Source of the DNA: Symbiodinium natans
Lineage: Eukaryota; Sar; Dinophyceae; Suessiales; Symbiodiniaceae
Direction: 5' to 3'
DNA: 64,000 bases
Assembly (NCBI GenBank): GCA_905221605.1
Contig: CAJNDS010000347.1
Span: forward strand, 186,001-250,000
The translations under genes were made by a program, and so were the position numbers. The first letter of the stretch is position 1. The number at the start of each line of letters is the position of its first letter. Positions 1 to 12,585 of the stretch are shown in pieces. The notes beneath the pieces are model-generated. The model did not search any database. It had not been told where the DNA came from and worked only from the letters and a program-made list of their open reading frames with translations.

Positions 1-428
1 GAGGTTTCCTTTTCGAATCCGTTTGCAAAAACGACTACACGCCGGCTGATGATATCCCACGCTGTTGGGGTCTGTTGCTGCTGAGATCCGCCGACCCCAG
101 CTTTGAGCGGGGGAGGCGCTAGTGAAGACTCCATGGCGTCGGCGTAACCCCGCACCTTAAGCTGATGCATGCCCGCCCCCTCCGCTTGCTCCGCCCGCTC
201 CGCTCCCCCACGCCCCTTCCCTCCCACCCCCCCACCCCCCCTCCCACCCCCCCCCCCACCCCCACCCCACCCCCCGCCCACCCACCCCCCACCCCTCGGA
301 CATGCACGCCCGCCCTCTCCGCTCTTCCCGTCCGTCCGCCCTTCCCGCTATAGCAGAGTCTGGGAGACCGCTTACTGTTGGCTCGTGCGGACTGGGGGAG
401 TAAGATGCCATATGTGCCCTATGCATAC
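1..428. other. C-rich low-complexity DNA, no gene
   Basis: The stretch from about 190 to 300 is almost pure C with scattered A, and the short open frames across it are Pro/Gly-rich artefacts of this composition. I see no splice-bounded exon here. Confidence 0.7.
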
Positions 429-431
429 CCT

Positions 432-597
432 TTAAGGGAGGGTTAGGGTTTGGGGTTTAGGATTTCGGGTTTAGGGTTTAGGGGTTAGGGTTTCGGGTTT
501 AGGGCTTCTTAGGGCTTTAGAGTTAGGAGTTTAGGGGTTTAGGGTTTAAGGTTTAGGGTTTAGGCGTTTAGGGTTTAGGGTTTAGGGTTTCGAGTGG
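432..597 (+). repeat. interstitial telomere-like TTTAGGG array
   Basis: Many perfect and degenerate copies of TTTAGGG with the G-rich strand on plus. TTTAGGG is the telomere repeat of plants and dinoflagellates. Degeneracy shows that this is an old internal copy, not an active telomere. Confidence 0.85.
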
Positions 598-716
598 CCT
601 TGTTCCAGTTCAAATTGAGGAGATGCTTGGCCGACAGATATTGCACAGCGGTCGCGGATGGCCTCTCAGCACACTACCGACTAAGCCCTCCTAATGCTCT
701 TGAAACCCTGAACGCT

Positions 717-790
717 CAACCCTAAGCCCTAGACCCTAAGCCCTAAACCCTAGGCCCTAAACCCGAAACCCTAAACCCTAAACCGTAGAC
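717..790 (-). repeat. interstitial telomere-like CCCTAAA array
   Basis: Copies of CCCTAAA and variants, in the opposite orientation to the array at 432-597 and separated from it by about 120 bp. Confidence 0.8.
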
Positions 791-1084
791 CGCTCACTCT
801 CCTCCTGCCTCTGCGAATTCGTCGAAAGATGGCCTGCCATCCTTGTTCTTGTCCGGTTTGCGCGGAGCATCAGGTTGAGGGGTCGGCGGCACTGGCGGTA
901 GCCATTAAATCGGGCAGCGCGAGGTCCCCAAAGGACCGAGCAAATGCGGACCTTTTAGCCCGGGTCGTCCCGGGAATAGCCTTGCTGGCCTCTGGCCTTC
1001 TGCGAAGCAGAATTAGGCCGGACGCCAGTGCCGCCGACCCCCGCGTGCCGCCGGTGAACGGTTTTTTTTTCGTGGTTTTTTGCG

Positions 1085-1240
1085 TCGCCACGGAGGCCCC
1101 CAGAGGGCGCGCATCATGAGCATCAGCGGGTCCAGCCCGGGACCCCCAGGCGCGCATCAGGAGCATCAGCGGCTCCCGGGGCGGGACCGCGGGGGGGCAT
1201 CAGGAGCATGATGCCCCCCAAAGGGCGGGCATAAGCGACG
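1085..1240. repeat. duplicated GCATCA-GAGCATCAGCGG segment
   Basis: Two adjacent degenerate copies of a segment carrying GCGCGCATCAnGAGCATCAG followed by a G/C-rich tail; a third partial copy ends near the GGCATCAGGAGCATGATGCC at about 1200. Confidence 0.55.
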
Positions 1241-1261
1241 TGTCTAAGCCCGGGGCTAGGA

Positions 1262-1425
1262 AAAAGGGAGTTTAGGGGCCTTATAAAGTGCTTAGAAACG
1301 TTAAGGGAGTCTCGGAGCCTCAAACGCTTAGAGATTTGAAGGGAGTTTAGGGGCCTGAAAATGCTTAGAAACTTAACGCTTAGAGATTTTAAGGGAGTTT
1401 AGGGGCCTCAACATGCTTAGAAACT
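1262..1425. repeat. short tandem repeat, about 52-75 bp unit
   Basis: GGGAGTTTAGGGGCCT recurs at about 1266, 1341 and 1393, each followed by a form of TGCTTAGAAAC and, between copies, ACGCTTAGAGATTT. No coding signal. Confidence 0.75.
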
Positions 1426-2771
1426 GCTCGCCCCGGGCTTCTGCGTGCGCTGCCCGCCCATGGGCGCAGCCCCTGAAAATAATTCTGTTAAACGGTTCAT
1501 GAGAAAAGTTTATCATGTTTAGCATTCGGGCCTTCGGGGGATGCTTCAGGCAGCAGACCTTAGGAAACCCTCCACGTCCAGAGTCAGAGCAGACGCTGCC
1601 TTGAAAGACGGAGTCTGCAAACCACTGTGAAGAGTAGTAGGTCCAGGCAGTGTTGCCAGTCCTTGCAATACTGGCTGAGCTGAATGCCCTGACACGCCCC
1701 TGACACGCCCCGCAACCCAGGGCCACTCTCAGAAAAACCCTTACTCCCGCAACCTTTGTCGCCTTGGGGGCCCTCCTCACCACACATCGCCCACTGCGGC
1801 TGGGAACGATTCTAGCTGGCAGGGCATGGCTTGGCATCGGAACCGAGATCATTGCCATGGATTTGGCGGCCAGAGGCCCCCTGAGCGCAGCGATGCGCTG
1901 CCCCGCCAGCTGCGCCGCTTCTCAATTTGCATGATTCTACGCAAGCACAATGCTGCATCTGGAGCTGAATCGTCCCAGCACAACGCCGATTCGCACGCCG
2001 ATTCGAGCTGAAGTGATGCCTACAACAATAACTGAACGATTGAACGAATGAATGAATGGATGAATGGATGAACGGATGGTGTGTTGGCAGCCTTGCCCTG
2101 CATCCAAGCGTGCCTCATATCCCACGTCAACACATCAACCTTCACGTAAGTATCATTGTTATGCTGTCCAACCAGACTAGATGGCGGTCTCGACATGGCC
2201 CTCTGGGTGCACCAAGGCTCCAAACAAGGCACTGCACCACGGCCAAATGGTACAGCAGGCACGGCATGCCTCTCCAAGAGTTCTAAGGAGCTGCGCGAAC
2301 GTTTGCTGTGCTGTGGGTTTCGGGATGAAGTGGCTGTTGTCATGTCAATGCTTGTACCGATTCATGTTGAGCAGCCTCTTGCAAAAGAAAACGAGGTTTC
2401 TAGCCTCTCTGAGCTACCAGTTACCAGGACAGTTGCCTGGCTCTCGCAGTGGACGTCTTTTCTCTGGACTTTTTTGCGAGGCTACTGTGTATGTGCAGGC
2501 TTGACTGCTGAAGCTCACGCCTTGCACAGCACAAGCACTGTCAACTAAGTGGACCAAGGTCGATTCGGTGCAGCAGGGCCTCGAACCGATGACAGGACGC
2601 CCAATACCTGCAGAGTTGCGATGATATTCAGCATCTGGGTGCTGAGAATTTGTGAGCAAGAGTATGCGCGAGCTTTGAGGGTTGCAAGGCCAGCACAACC
2701 AGGCCTGACCTATGTATGAACGGGCTGCGTCGCGAATGACGAAATCCCATGTAGCATGTGCAGGCAGGAAC

Positions 2772-2864
2772 CCCTTGCAAGGCATAGCGTCCCTCTGTCA
2801 GGAGAACTGTCATCCCGGCGTATCCTAAAATCATCTCAAATCTTGACATGCAGGGCTCAAGCTC
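2772..2864 (-). CDS. putative internal exon, unrecognised gene
   Basis: A 31-codon open exon on the minus strand with phase 0 at both ends. It starts after AAAG with a G, as nearly all exons here do, and ends before a GT. The peptide begins ELEPCMSRFEM and ends LLTEGRYALQG. TEGRY weakly recalls the TDGRY of aminopeptidase P, but no other motif of that family was found nearby, so I do not assign it. Neighbouring exons were not identified. Confidence 0.35.
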
Positions 2865-3271
2865 CTTTAATGCACCACATTGGCCTGTGCGGTTTGCATG
2901 GTGCAGAGAACAGATGTGCTCCAGGACCCTGACCCATGACGGCGGTCGTGAAACCCCAAAACGTGCTGAAACCCGAGCTCCCCTAAGACTCAGGGCGGCA
3001 CTGGAGCACAGGCGCCCTTTGCGGCATTCTCCGCACGCTTCAGGGGGACCTGCCGCAACTGTGAAGGTCAAGGCTGCTTGGAGGCCTCGCGCTTAGAAAC
3101 GTGGCTCTGGGTTTGTGAAGAAATTGGGAACCCCAATAGTTGCCTTAGAATGCTTCTTAGAATGCTTCCTACTGCCGGAATCTCGAACGTGTGCAGTATT
3201 GACTGAGATATGGCCCAGCACACGATGTGGCATTGTGCCCACAAGAAGCCCTGTATGGATTGTGGACATCA

Positions 3272-3332
3272 AGCCGCAACCCAACCAACCCAACCAACCC
3301 AACCAAGCCAACCGACCCAACCAAGCCTGTTC
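3272..3332 (+). repeat. CCCAACCAA minisatellite
   Basis: About seven tandem variants of a 5-9 bp unit (CCAAC / CCCAACCAA). Confidence 0.8.
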
Positions 3333-3799
3333 TCAAAGCAAATCGCATGCACCGGCCCCGGACCTCCTTGGCCACGGCAAACTGAACGAGGATGCAGGCA
3401 GTGTTGATGGCGCAAATCAAGGCCATTAGCCTGAACATAGGCTTCGGCCGTTGTTTCTTGTTGCGGGACTGTCTGGGTCCCGGGCGAATCTGGGAATTTC
3501 AAGGCTGCGGCGAAGTGCAGGATTCAGAACTAGCATCGCGCACGAGAACAAGTAAGAAACCGGCTTGGAGAAAGAGTAGCTAGTTCAGAGCACTCTCATA
3601 TCAGGGCAGTTCTTTCCGAATCAAAGTGAAGATACAAGCAAGACGTTCCGCTGAACATCGCCTGAACACCCAAAAGACAACCAAAACATCCAGTCGCTGA
3701 GTTTGGTTGTCTTTGGGGGGTGGCTCTTCTCTCCGTTGGGTGGCCAGACTAGAGGCGAAGACAAAATCCAAGCCCCCCGAGTCTTCAATTTCCTTGCCG

Positions 3800-4160
3800 G
3801 TTCTGGCATGGGCACTCCAGGGACACTCTGAAAATAAGCTGGGATTGGGCACTCCAGGAATTCATGTGGGGATCCTCTGGGGTTGCTGGGCACTCCAAGG
3901 ACTCTATGAAAATACTCTGGGGTTGCTGGGGTTGGGCACTCTTTGGGGATGGTTGTGTTGGGCACTCCAGGGACTCTGTGGGGATACTTTGGGCTTGGGA
4001 TACTGTGGGGTTGGCACTCATTGAAGTCTCTGGCACTTCTGAGGCTCTCTGCAAAATCTCTGGCACGCTGAAGATACTCTGGGGGTTGGGCACTCCAGGG
4101 GCTCTTTGGGGATAGCCTGTGGGGGCACTCCAGACTCTCTGGGGATACTCGGAGGTGGGA
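3800..4160 (+). repeat. degenerate tandem repeat GGGCACTCCAGGGACTCT
   Basis: About ten degenerate units of 30-40 bp combining GGGCACTCCAGGGACTCT with GGGGATACTCTGGGGTTGGG. The open frames on both strands come from the periodicity. A diverged piece of the same family lies in inverse orientation at about 18225-18290. Confidence 0.8.
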
Positions 4161-4169
4161 CACGGACGG

Positions 4170-5980
4170 GTGAGTAGATGATCAAGTTTAGCTTAAAATC
4201 CAACAACCCACCCTCGGTGGGGAACAAATTCATTTCCTTTTCCGTGTCCCGGCCGCCCAAAGTACGAAATCCAGCCCTGATGTGTGCATTTTCACTTGGG
4301 CTGCCCGACTGCCAAAAAACAAAAGCACAAAGCAGCTCTTGACTTGTCTGTGTTCTTTTTTACATGGCCCGACCGCCCAAAAGGGAAACGACATATCCAG
4401 ACTCTTCTCGCTAGGGCGGCTCGGAGAAGAAGATGAGCTGCCCAATGCTCTTCCATCTCGATCCCTACTAAAACACACCCCAAGCGGCCCAAGCGCAGAA
4501 TAAGAAATCGATGGGTGCAAGCTTTCATCCTGAAATCAGACTGCCCTGCTCCTCTTTAAAAGGCGTTGATTGTCCAACCCTCTCACCGTACTAGTGCCGC
4601 CAGTCCGAAGCCTGAGGTGAGTGGAGTGACTGGTGTGTTAACTTCAGCAGGTGGCTGCAGCATGTGCTCCACGGGCACTTTGTAGATCTGCATGATCCTC
4701 GGAGTAGGGGTCAATTGTCAGAGCCCACGACATGAAATAAATCCCTTTACGGAATCACACGGAGGGACGCGCATTCAGCGAGCTGCCGAGTTGCCCAAGT
4801 TGCCCGAACCGAAACCACACTCAGACTCACTTTCACTTCACTTCATTACGAAAGCTCACCCTGGTTTGAATGTTTTTATTGGAAGCTCCCCCCCCAACCT
4901 GAAAGAAACCCGGAGCCCAGCAGCACGAAGCCCTGAATCCTTGGGTCTTCTAGACCCGAGACCTGAAGCTCTCAATTTCTCTGAGAAGTCAAGCTCCCTC
5001 CTTTCGACCCCCCCTTTCGGGCCATCCTTCTCCTAAACTCCTCTGGAGGGCATGATGCCCTCATGATGCCCTCAGCCCTCATGATGCTCTCCACAGGTCT
5101 CGCAACCGAAGGCAGCAGGAAACGCCAAGGGTCGAATAGCCCAGGAAGTTCCCAATCGCCATGATCACCACGAAGACCACCTGGGAGGGAGCGAGTGTTT
5201 AGGTCGAAGGCCGAGGGACACTTGAATCTAAGATAGGCCCGAACCTAAAGACCCGAGCCCGCCCAAGCAGTCCTGCATCAAACCCTCCAGACACAGGGGG
5301 CCTGCATGGGCACCTGCTGCTCCACGGAGGCCAAGTCAGCGACTAACGCCCGGTGTGGTGTCTGAAGGATGTTGATTGTCACCTGAGCAAGTTGAGCTAC
5401 AACGCGATGCCTCCGAATGCGAGCCCTAGCACTCGGCATCGAAAACAGTCTGCACCTTCAGGGTAACCCTGCGGGTGCCTAGACCTGATGGCACTTTGTG
5501 AATGAATGTATTATGCTATTAAATTCGCACCAGGGCTTGTTGATTGCACAAGGTGCGGGCAAGGCGCATCCATCACCCAATACATGGGCACCGCAAATCC
5601 GATCCTGAGTCGTTTGTCGCGGTCATGGTACCCACGCAATGCATCATTCATGTGCAGGCTGACCAGAGGCCAGCGTGGTCAAGCCTAATGTGTGGCTCGT
5701 CTTGACTCGACCAGAATCTCTGAGGCTGCATGACAACATTGAGAGAACTTGTGCAAGCACACAGGACTCAAGCAGCCTCTCAAGCTTCACGGCGTATGGC
5801 TGCAGGTCTGAAGCATCAGCTCTCACATGAAGTTCTACATAATGAGATGAAGCTTGACTCGTTTGAATAGGAATGGATAGGTAAGCGGGTCACACACACA
5901 CACAGCACACGACACAATACCCGACCTGACAGGAGAGATAGGCACTAGCCAGGATCCCAACACAAACAACAAAAGCCACA
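4170..5980. other. gene-poor stretch
   Basis: No exon with convincing splice signals. A short run of CATGATGCCCTC repeats lies at about 5050-5090. On the minus strand about 5740-5820 is open and protein-like (DLQPYAVKLERLLES), possibly a further exon of the gene at 5986-7363, but its splice junctions do not resolve. Confidence 0.4.
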
Positions 5981-5985
5981 GATGC

Positions 5986-7363
5986 CTGACGAGAATCTTG
6001 GCAGTTGTGTCAGCAAAGAGATGCTCACTGGCGGAGAACCTTGATTTAGTCAAGCACGCTCCCTTCACAGGGACAACTTTAATTGCAACATTCTTTGTCG
6101 ACGGAGCACATGTCGACTACTGCTTGTACGCCACTCAGGTAAGCCAAGCATGCAGACAGTAGTTCTTATTGCATCTCCAATCAAAAAATGAGGATCTGGG
6201 CTCCTCATTCCAGAGCAACTTGCAAGGTTGATTCCTGTCACATGAACGCCTGTGGAAGGTGAGGCAGACCCCACGCCGAATCGAAGACCAGGGCTGCTGC
6301 TCACATATATGGGGTCAGAGGGGTTCACAACTCTACTTCTCGGCCGGCCCGGGAAAGTCGAGTCGGGAGCATCTTCAACTAGCAGAAGCCTTTGGGGGCC
6401 CATGTCCCCAATAACTCTGTGTTTTAAGGTGTCCGGTGACACTACTCGAGGGTGAGAATTATACAGCTCAGCAGGCTCTGAACCCAACTTTTTGGTGCAG
6501 AGAGTCAAAAGCGCTTAAGAGCTGAACTGCTAAGGAGTGTGTTCCTCAGAGCTTTCCTTCGGTCTGCAAAGCTCAGACAGCCCCTTTCCTCGTTTGAGAT
6601 TGCTGTAGCTCCAAGGGCCTTCAGACAGCCCAGGTCTCCATGGCCCGGGTTTTCTGGAAGCTGCCAGAGATCTAGAACCTTGTCCACCGAAGCTCGAAAT
6701 ACCTTTAATAACAAATCCGGAAAGGGCACCTGCCCATCACTCATCCCCAGAGATGACTGAGATTACAAGAAGACATGCAGGCTTAAGATGCCTCTGGGCT
6801 GAAGAACTTCCTGAAGCTTCAGGTCTGGTGGCAAGGAAACACCCAAAAGAGTGACTTCATATGCATCCGCGATTGCTCACATCTGACAGGAAGCAGCATT
6901 CCCGCGATCCATGTAGAAATCAGTCCTCCCAGGGCTCGACTTTCCATGTGGCTCTGGGTACTCTCCACTTGACTTTCTCTTCAAACACTCTAATCGTTCA
7001 GAAATCGAAGGATGATGGCTCGAAGCTCCTCCGAGGATAATTGGGCGCCGGCGCCCCCACTTGGAGGTCAGACGGTCGGACCTGCTGGAAATTCGCGGGA
7101 GCGTTCTGCGGTGTGTTGGAAAAGTCTGTGTATATGACCGGGCAACAACGCAAAAACAGGGCGGCATTGTGCAAACCCTCCAAGCGAGGAGTCTTTCCGA
7201 ACAAGGGGCCATCATGGATCATGGATCGATTCAAGAAGCCTTTGTGATCACTCTGAGGCCGATGCCATGCACCAATGATCGGCCCTGTGAAGAAGCCTTG
7301 TGTCTCCGTCCAGGTTTCGATGATTCCGGGAGAAGACTTGTAGCTATGAGCAATTTGGATGTC
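5986..7363 (-). CDS. putative multi-exon gene, function unknown
   Basis: Three minus-strand exons have the local splice pattern (AG before G at the 3' site, GC at the 5' site): 7297-7363 (begins DIQIAHSYKSSPGI), 6619-6702 (begins VFRASVDKVLDLW, contains LPENPGHGDLGC) and 5986-6039 (begins FSASEHLFADTT). The middle exon is an exact 28 codons in phase 0. Since the first exon ends in phase 1 and the next starts in phase 0, at least one exon between them is missing from this model. No family recognised. The grouping into one gene is inferred from strand and spacing. Confidence 0.4.
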
Positions 7364-8922
7364 CTTTCGATCTTCACAGCGGAGTCACTGTCATACGCAG
7401 AATGCCCATGACATGCTGCACATGCTGAGGCAACCGTGTCAACCTGCCCAGGCATGCCAAAAGGCCAGTGATGGGACCGGCCACATTGTTTAAAGTCCTA
7501 AGTTTGGAATGTTTGAAGTGCGGCAATTAGGGCCCGCAGCAGCAACGGATTTTCAGTATGCTACACTTGCTCTCTGCAATCCGTAGAGCCCCGAAGCCCA
7601 AGCCGCTGACACCCCGCAGCTGGCAGCCCAGGTTCGCCAAGGAGGGGCTTACACCCAAGTGGTTCATGTATGGAGCTGCCTCAGCTCAGACAAGGCGCGT
7701 GAAAACCCATCACTGCCCTGCGGCTTCGTGTTCAGATATCACTTCAATGGCTGAAACGGATATAAACAGAACACAAGCGTGGCCCAAAGCTAAAACGGCT
7801 TAAGCCCCGGCAGTTCAGCATGCAGAGAACCGACAGCAGCCCACTGCAGCATTCAGTTCAGCTCAGGTGCATTTGGCCCAATGAAGCACCACATTACCTC
7901 CAGGGGGAGTGGGGTGGGCAGCTGAGGAAGGGAGGCCTCACTACCGTGTGACAGTGGCGTGAGCAAGTGTATACGAGCGGAAGACAAGTGTAGTATCATC
8001 CCAAGCGTCCACACTTTTTCTGACTGAGAGGACCTACCAGAACCCGTGCTGAGACAAGATGACACTGAATCATCTGGTCAATTATATTGGTCCGACCGGT
8101 GCAAAGCTTTCAAACTAAGGCAATGGTTGTTGGGGGGGGGGGCACAGCAGTTGCATCCACTTTGTGACATCCAGTGTCCAAGTCGACTCCGTTCAGCCTG
8201 CAACCGCCTTGAGTTACGAAGCGCACCTGCACACCGAGCTGTGGCAATGCCACCAGGGTCAGCTTCCACAATGGATAGAACTCCTTGTCCTTGCAAGATC
8301 CACTGCTTCAGCAAAAACAATTCGATGGCTCTTTGGAGCTTAAGTGAGGTCTTCACAGGTTGGGATGGGCTGCAGCTGGGCACCCCCATGTACCAGGGCC
8401 CGAAAGGAACAGTTAACCCCAAGACGTTGCAGACATGTGACTCCGCTGTCGCCGCTCTCCGCCCCAGCCTACAGGAGACTTGAGAAGTCTCGCGATGCAA
8501 ATGCAAACCTTACGTTTTTTTGTTTGACCAGGCCATGTGTTTGGCATACACGTGGAAACTGCAGCTGTGCCACCTGCGCCCGCTTCTCCTAGGCCGGGCT
8601 TGGGGTTTAGGGGGTTCAAGGCTCATGCCACGAGAGGTAGCAAAAGAGGACTTTTCAAGACTTCGCCGAGCCTATCACTGTTGGAGAGGCTTGTCCAGGA
8701 ACATCCATGACATGTCGGTTATCCATTCAGTACTGCATCACGAGGCGCCGGATGTGAAAACCCGACGAACGTTTTCTAGTCCAACAGGGGAGGTGGGGGT
8801 GCACACGGCTGATGGAAGGTTCGGAGCCCAAGAATCGGCATGGACTTTTCCCGGGCTCAGCGCTGACTCCTTCAAGAGGGCAAGGGCCGCAGCAAAAATT
8901 CAGTCCTTAATTTCTGTATGAT

Positions 8923-9030
8923 TCACGGGATTTTGGGTTCTGTGGTGTGCACTATCGGCATGACGCGGGATCGGGACCGCAAGCCCATCTTAAAGTCCTC
9001 GTCCACGCCGATCTCATCGGGCACGATCGC
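8923..9030 (-). CDS. putative terminal exon, function unknown
   Basis: After CCCAG the minus strand stays open for 35 codons and ends in TGA. The peptide runs from AIVPDEIGVDEDF through MGLRSRSRVMP to a Pro-ending tail. The 3' splice site is AG before G. Frame and composition look coding. The open frame continues upstream to about 9123 but without a resolved 5' boundary. No family recognised. Confidence 0.4.
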   Translation of the reverse strand, partial: AIVPDEIGVDEDFKMGLRSRSRVMPIVHTTEPKIP

Positions 9031-9129
9031 CTGGGATGTGTGGATGTTGAGGGACACTTTAAGACTTAAGAGGCTTCTGCACACGGCCCCTGGTATGGAC
9101 TTGCCCTCTGGTCGCAAGATCATCGCAGA

Positions 9130-12100
9130 CCCCGTGCTCTGCCCAGGAGGCCATGGCTACAATAAAGGCTACTAGTAGCAGTTCGGCATGGTCCTTTTCG
9201 ACCGTGGAAAAATCATCAGCTCCTGCTTGGGAGGCTTGTGAGGCCCTGCCTCTGAAGCCCAGCCCCTTCAACATCTTTCAGCCTTGTCAATGTCAGCCAA
9301 TCCAAGCAAACTCAACTGTTCTCGGAAGCCAGGGTGCGGTGATGTCGTCGGCCGCCCGATTCCCGTATTGGGCTGGCATGGTGGAGTAAGCCGAACTCAG
9401 CTAAGGCGCAGAGCTTTACCAAAAGATCCCAAAAGGTCTGCGGTCACAAACGTCCGGATGGCGAAGTGCACCGCCAAGCCCTTTCCAGAACGCAAGTTCC
9501 CGAGTCATGCTCCCGCCTTCGTCTGAGTTGGTTGAAACCTCAAACGCTAACCACCCAAACCCCCCCCCCCCCCGGCCAAAAAAAAACAAAAACAAATCCG
9601 GGGATCCATTCCATTCCCCAACTTACCCACGACCCTTTGCAGCCTTCCCTCTTCTTGTTCTCCTTGAGAAACTCGTCCCTGGCGCACGAGACACAGCTCT
9701 CACCTTCCCATACCGCAACATCTGCAATCGCCTCAGTGCGCCCGGAAGCTTCCCACTTCCCCCTGGTTGCCTATCTAGAACTGCGCACGGTGCATGTTGC
9801 ACAGCACGGGGCATTGAGGTAGAGTCTAAGCTAACAAGCTTTCACCCCAACGAGTCAAGAAGAAACATCGGCTGGCGTGACCCCACTTTCTTGTAGTGCG
9901 CGGCGTCCTGTGAAAGGTTTCGAGTCCGACTGACCGGTGTACGAACAAGAATGTTAGAACAACACTGTCTGGCTCAGGTTTCTCGGAAATTCTTACCAGT
10001 CCCACCAATCCTGAAAATCCGTCATTTCAATCACAATCTGAAAGCCTGACAGCCGAGAGTGATCTGAAGGTCCGAAGGTCATTCGCACACGAATGGGGGC
10101 CCAGCAACTCGCCCGATGGACAGGGGAGGAGGGGGACAGAGACAGAGAGAGAGAGAGTGAGTCGCTACCAGTAGTAAAGTGTTCAAGACACAGCTCCAAA
10201 CCTTAACATTCCGCCAGCCATCGTAAAACCCAGTCAGCCAGTCTCCCTTCCCTTGCGTGCAGTCCTCTGCCGCCACCCACCGCAGTAGGACGCCAAGCCT
10301 CGTTCCCCCGCTCTCTAGGACTTAAGCCTGGAGTTGAAGATTGCAAGTGTTGGGCTTGGAGGTCGATACAGGACGAAGCTTAACAACCCCTCCTACATTC
10401 CCGTTGCCAGGCTCCATATCTCTCTGAGATCCCGGCAGAAGACATCTGGCGAACGACCTCCCGACGGAGGCTTTTTTTAATGCGAAATGGCTTTTGGTGA
10501 AGAGCTGGGGCTTGCAGGACATTCATCCCTGGCACAAGGAACATACCATATACCGACATACTTTAGTGCTTTAGGCAATGCCGTCAGAACCCGTGGGTAA
10601 ATACTCAAGGCTGATGGCGTGACCGTCCGGCATGACATTGGGAACTCTGAATAGGGTCGGAGCCCGTGAGAGTTGGCAAGCAAACAAGACGCCGCCTCAT
10701 CGCACCCTTTTCGCCAAGGGCGGAGGTGACAAAATTGTCTGGAGCTGAGCCCCAATCCGAAGGGCGGGCGAGATTTTGCAGCTCTTTGTGGGACTTCCGG
10801 CTAGCACAGCAGCAACACTCCAGACCAACACCAACATGATCCTGCATGAAACGCAGGAGCCGATCAGAGCCCCAAGCGAAAGTAGAGAGAGCACAACAGC
10901 CACAACTTACGAGTATTGCAGGCAGTGGTGACCTATACCCATATACCCAGTGAGATGACGAAGCGCACCGACTTTTCTCTGCAGCTTAGGAATCGATCTC
11001 GGCAGCAGTTCGTACTGCAGCTGGCGCCTGCAAACGGGTGGTTCACGGTGTTCCTTGTGTGGCGTTCCAACTCAACTAGATCATCTGCTCGGGATTGTCT
11101 TTGACAGTCACGGATCTGGCATATATTGATTTGATAGATAATCAGGTTCCGCAAACTGTCTCCATTCTAAACCCTGCTGCGTTCGCAGGCCTCTCACCCA
11201 AACCCGGGAACTCGGTTCGGATTCAAGTTTGCATTCTCTCAACCTCCTTTTGCCGCAACTTTTGGCCCCGCAGCCCCATGAGCCCTTGAACCATACATTA
11301 AGACGCTGCAACTGGTAACTGTTACGCCTCTGCCCCGGCTGCGGCCACAGCCTCAGGCACGATTCTTAGATGTTGTGCTGCCAGGGCTGTGATTGAGCCC
11401 GCATAAGCAAGCGCTCGCAGTGCAGTTCAGGGTTCTCGGCTTCGGGGTGCAGACCTCAGAGCTTAGGCGTGACACGAGGATTGGCTCCTTTTGAAGCCGG
11501 TTCTTAAGATAGTTGTTTGCAGGAATGCTCCGGGGGCGCTTGTGAGCAGGACTGTGCTCCGCCACCCATGGACCCTGAGGATCGATGATGGGCTCGCGCA
11601 TTGAGACTTAACCACACCGAAGGCGCAAGTTCTGTAAACCAAAAAAGGGGCCCCAAAATCAGGGGCCTCTGATATGACACCTGAAAGCCAATGAAAGCCC
11701 TATAAGCCTTTCGTGCTACTCTGCCCGCAGAGCGGCCCATGAGGCTGGATCCGGTGGAAGCAGCAGCCTCAAACATCAAGAGGGAATGAAGCAAAATGGT
11801 CCAGGCTGTTGGCTTAAGGATGTTTATGGCGTATTTAATGGAGACACATGGGAGCATGCGCAGGACCACATGGTGCGGGCAGCTGTTCTGGACAGTTGAC
11901 CATTCTTCCAGTTGATGCTCAGCGTCAAAACCCAGCGAGGACATCCCCCGTAATCAACCACAGAAATCGAGGAATCTAGAAATTGAGGTCCGTAGCAAAC
12001 TTTGCCGTGTCCCGTCCCAAAGGTCACGACGCGCGCATGACGAAGCCGTACCTCGTCAGGTCAATGCAAGCAATGCAAGAGGGCACAACTTCTGGCCGTC

Positions 12101-12580
12101 TAGCTGGAAACGACTCACAGGCCGGGCTTTCCAACTGAGTGCCTGCAGTGCTCTCTCGATCATTCACACGCATCGACCCCCCACCAAGAAGCACAGAAGA
12201 AGTCGCAATACTGTTATTTCCACATAAGATTCCTCACCAGATTCCCCTGAAGATCTGCCTCTGCTGCGCTTTGGCCGCTTCAAAGGCATCTGCAACCGAG
12301 ATCTCGGAACCAGGGGCTTGGAATGAGGTTTCTTCTCTGTCTTTTTTGCCTACTTCAGTCTTCTCTCTTGCAAGCGGCCCGATTCTGAGGAGCCTTGAAG
12401 CTTTACTTAGTCACGGGGGTCACTCGGTCACTCCCCCTTACAGACTGAGCTACATCAGGGAGGGCTCAGGACGAGCAGGATCTGGTGAAGCCGCGTTTTG
12501 GACCAGGACATGTTGCGTCCCTAAACCTTTAACTCGGAACTGGCATATCTGGGAACCAACTGTAGTGAGAGTGTTTCTGC
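9130..12580. other. gene-poor stretch
   Basis: Holds a poly-C tract with A-rich tail (about 9560-9590), a short GA run (10132-10160) and several open segments on the minus strand without resolvable splice borders. One of these, about 10840-10900, is strongly hydrophobic. Nothing here is firm enough to call. Confidence 0.4.
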
Positions 12581-12585
12581 AGAGC

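Noticed and set aside
2772-2864. Aminopeptidase P (TDGRY-like) assignment
   Set aside because: Only the TEGRY peptide fits; no metal-ligand or HGxGH motifs of the family were found around it.
3621-4163. 180-codon minus-strand frame with LECP repeats
   Set aside because: Product of the degenerate GGGCACTCCAGGGACTCT tandem repeat.
12405-12465. Minus-strand segment TGTAGCTCAGTCTGTAAG resembling a tRNA D-arm
   Set aside because: No T-arm (GGTTCRA) or matching acceptor stem follows.
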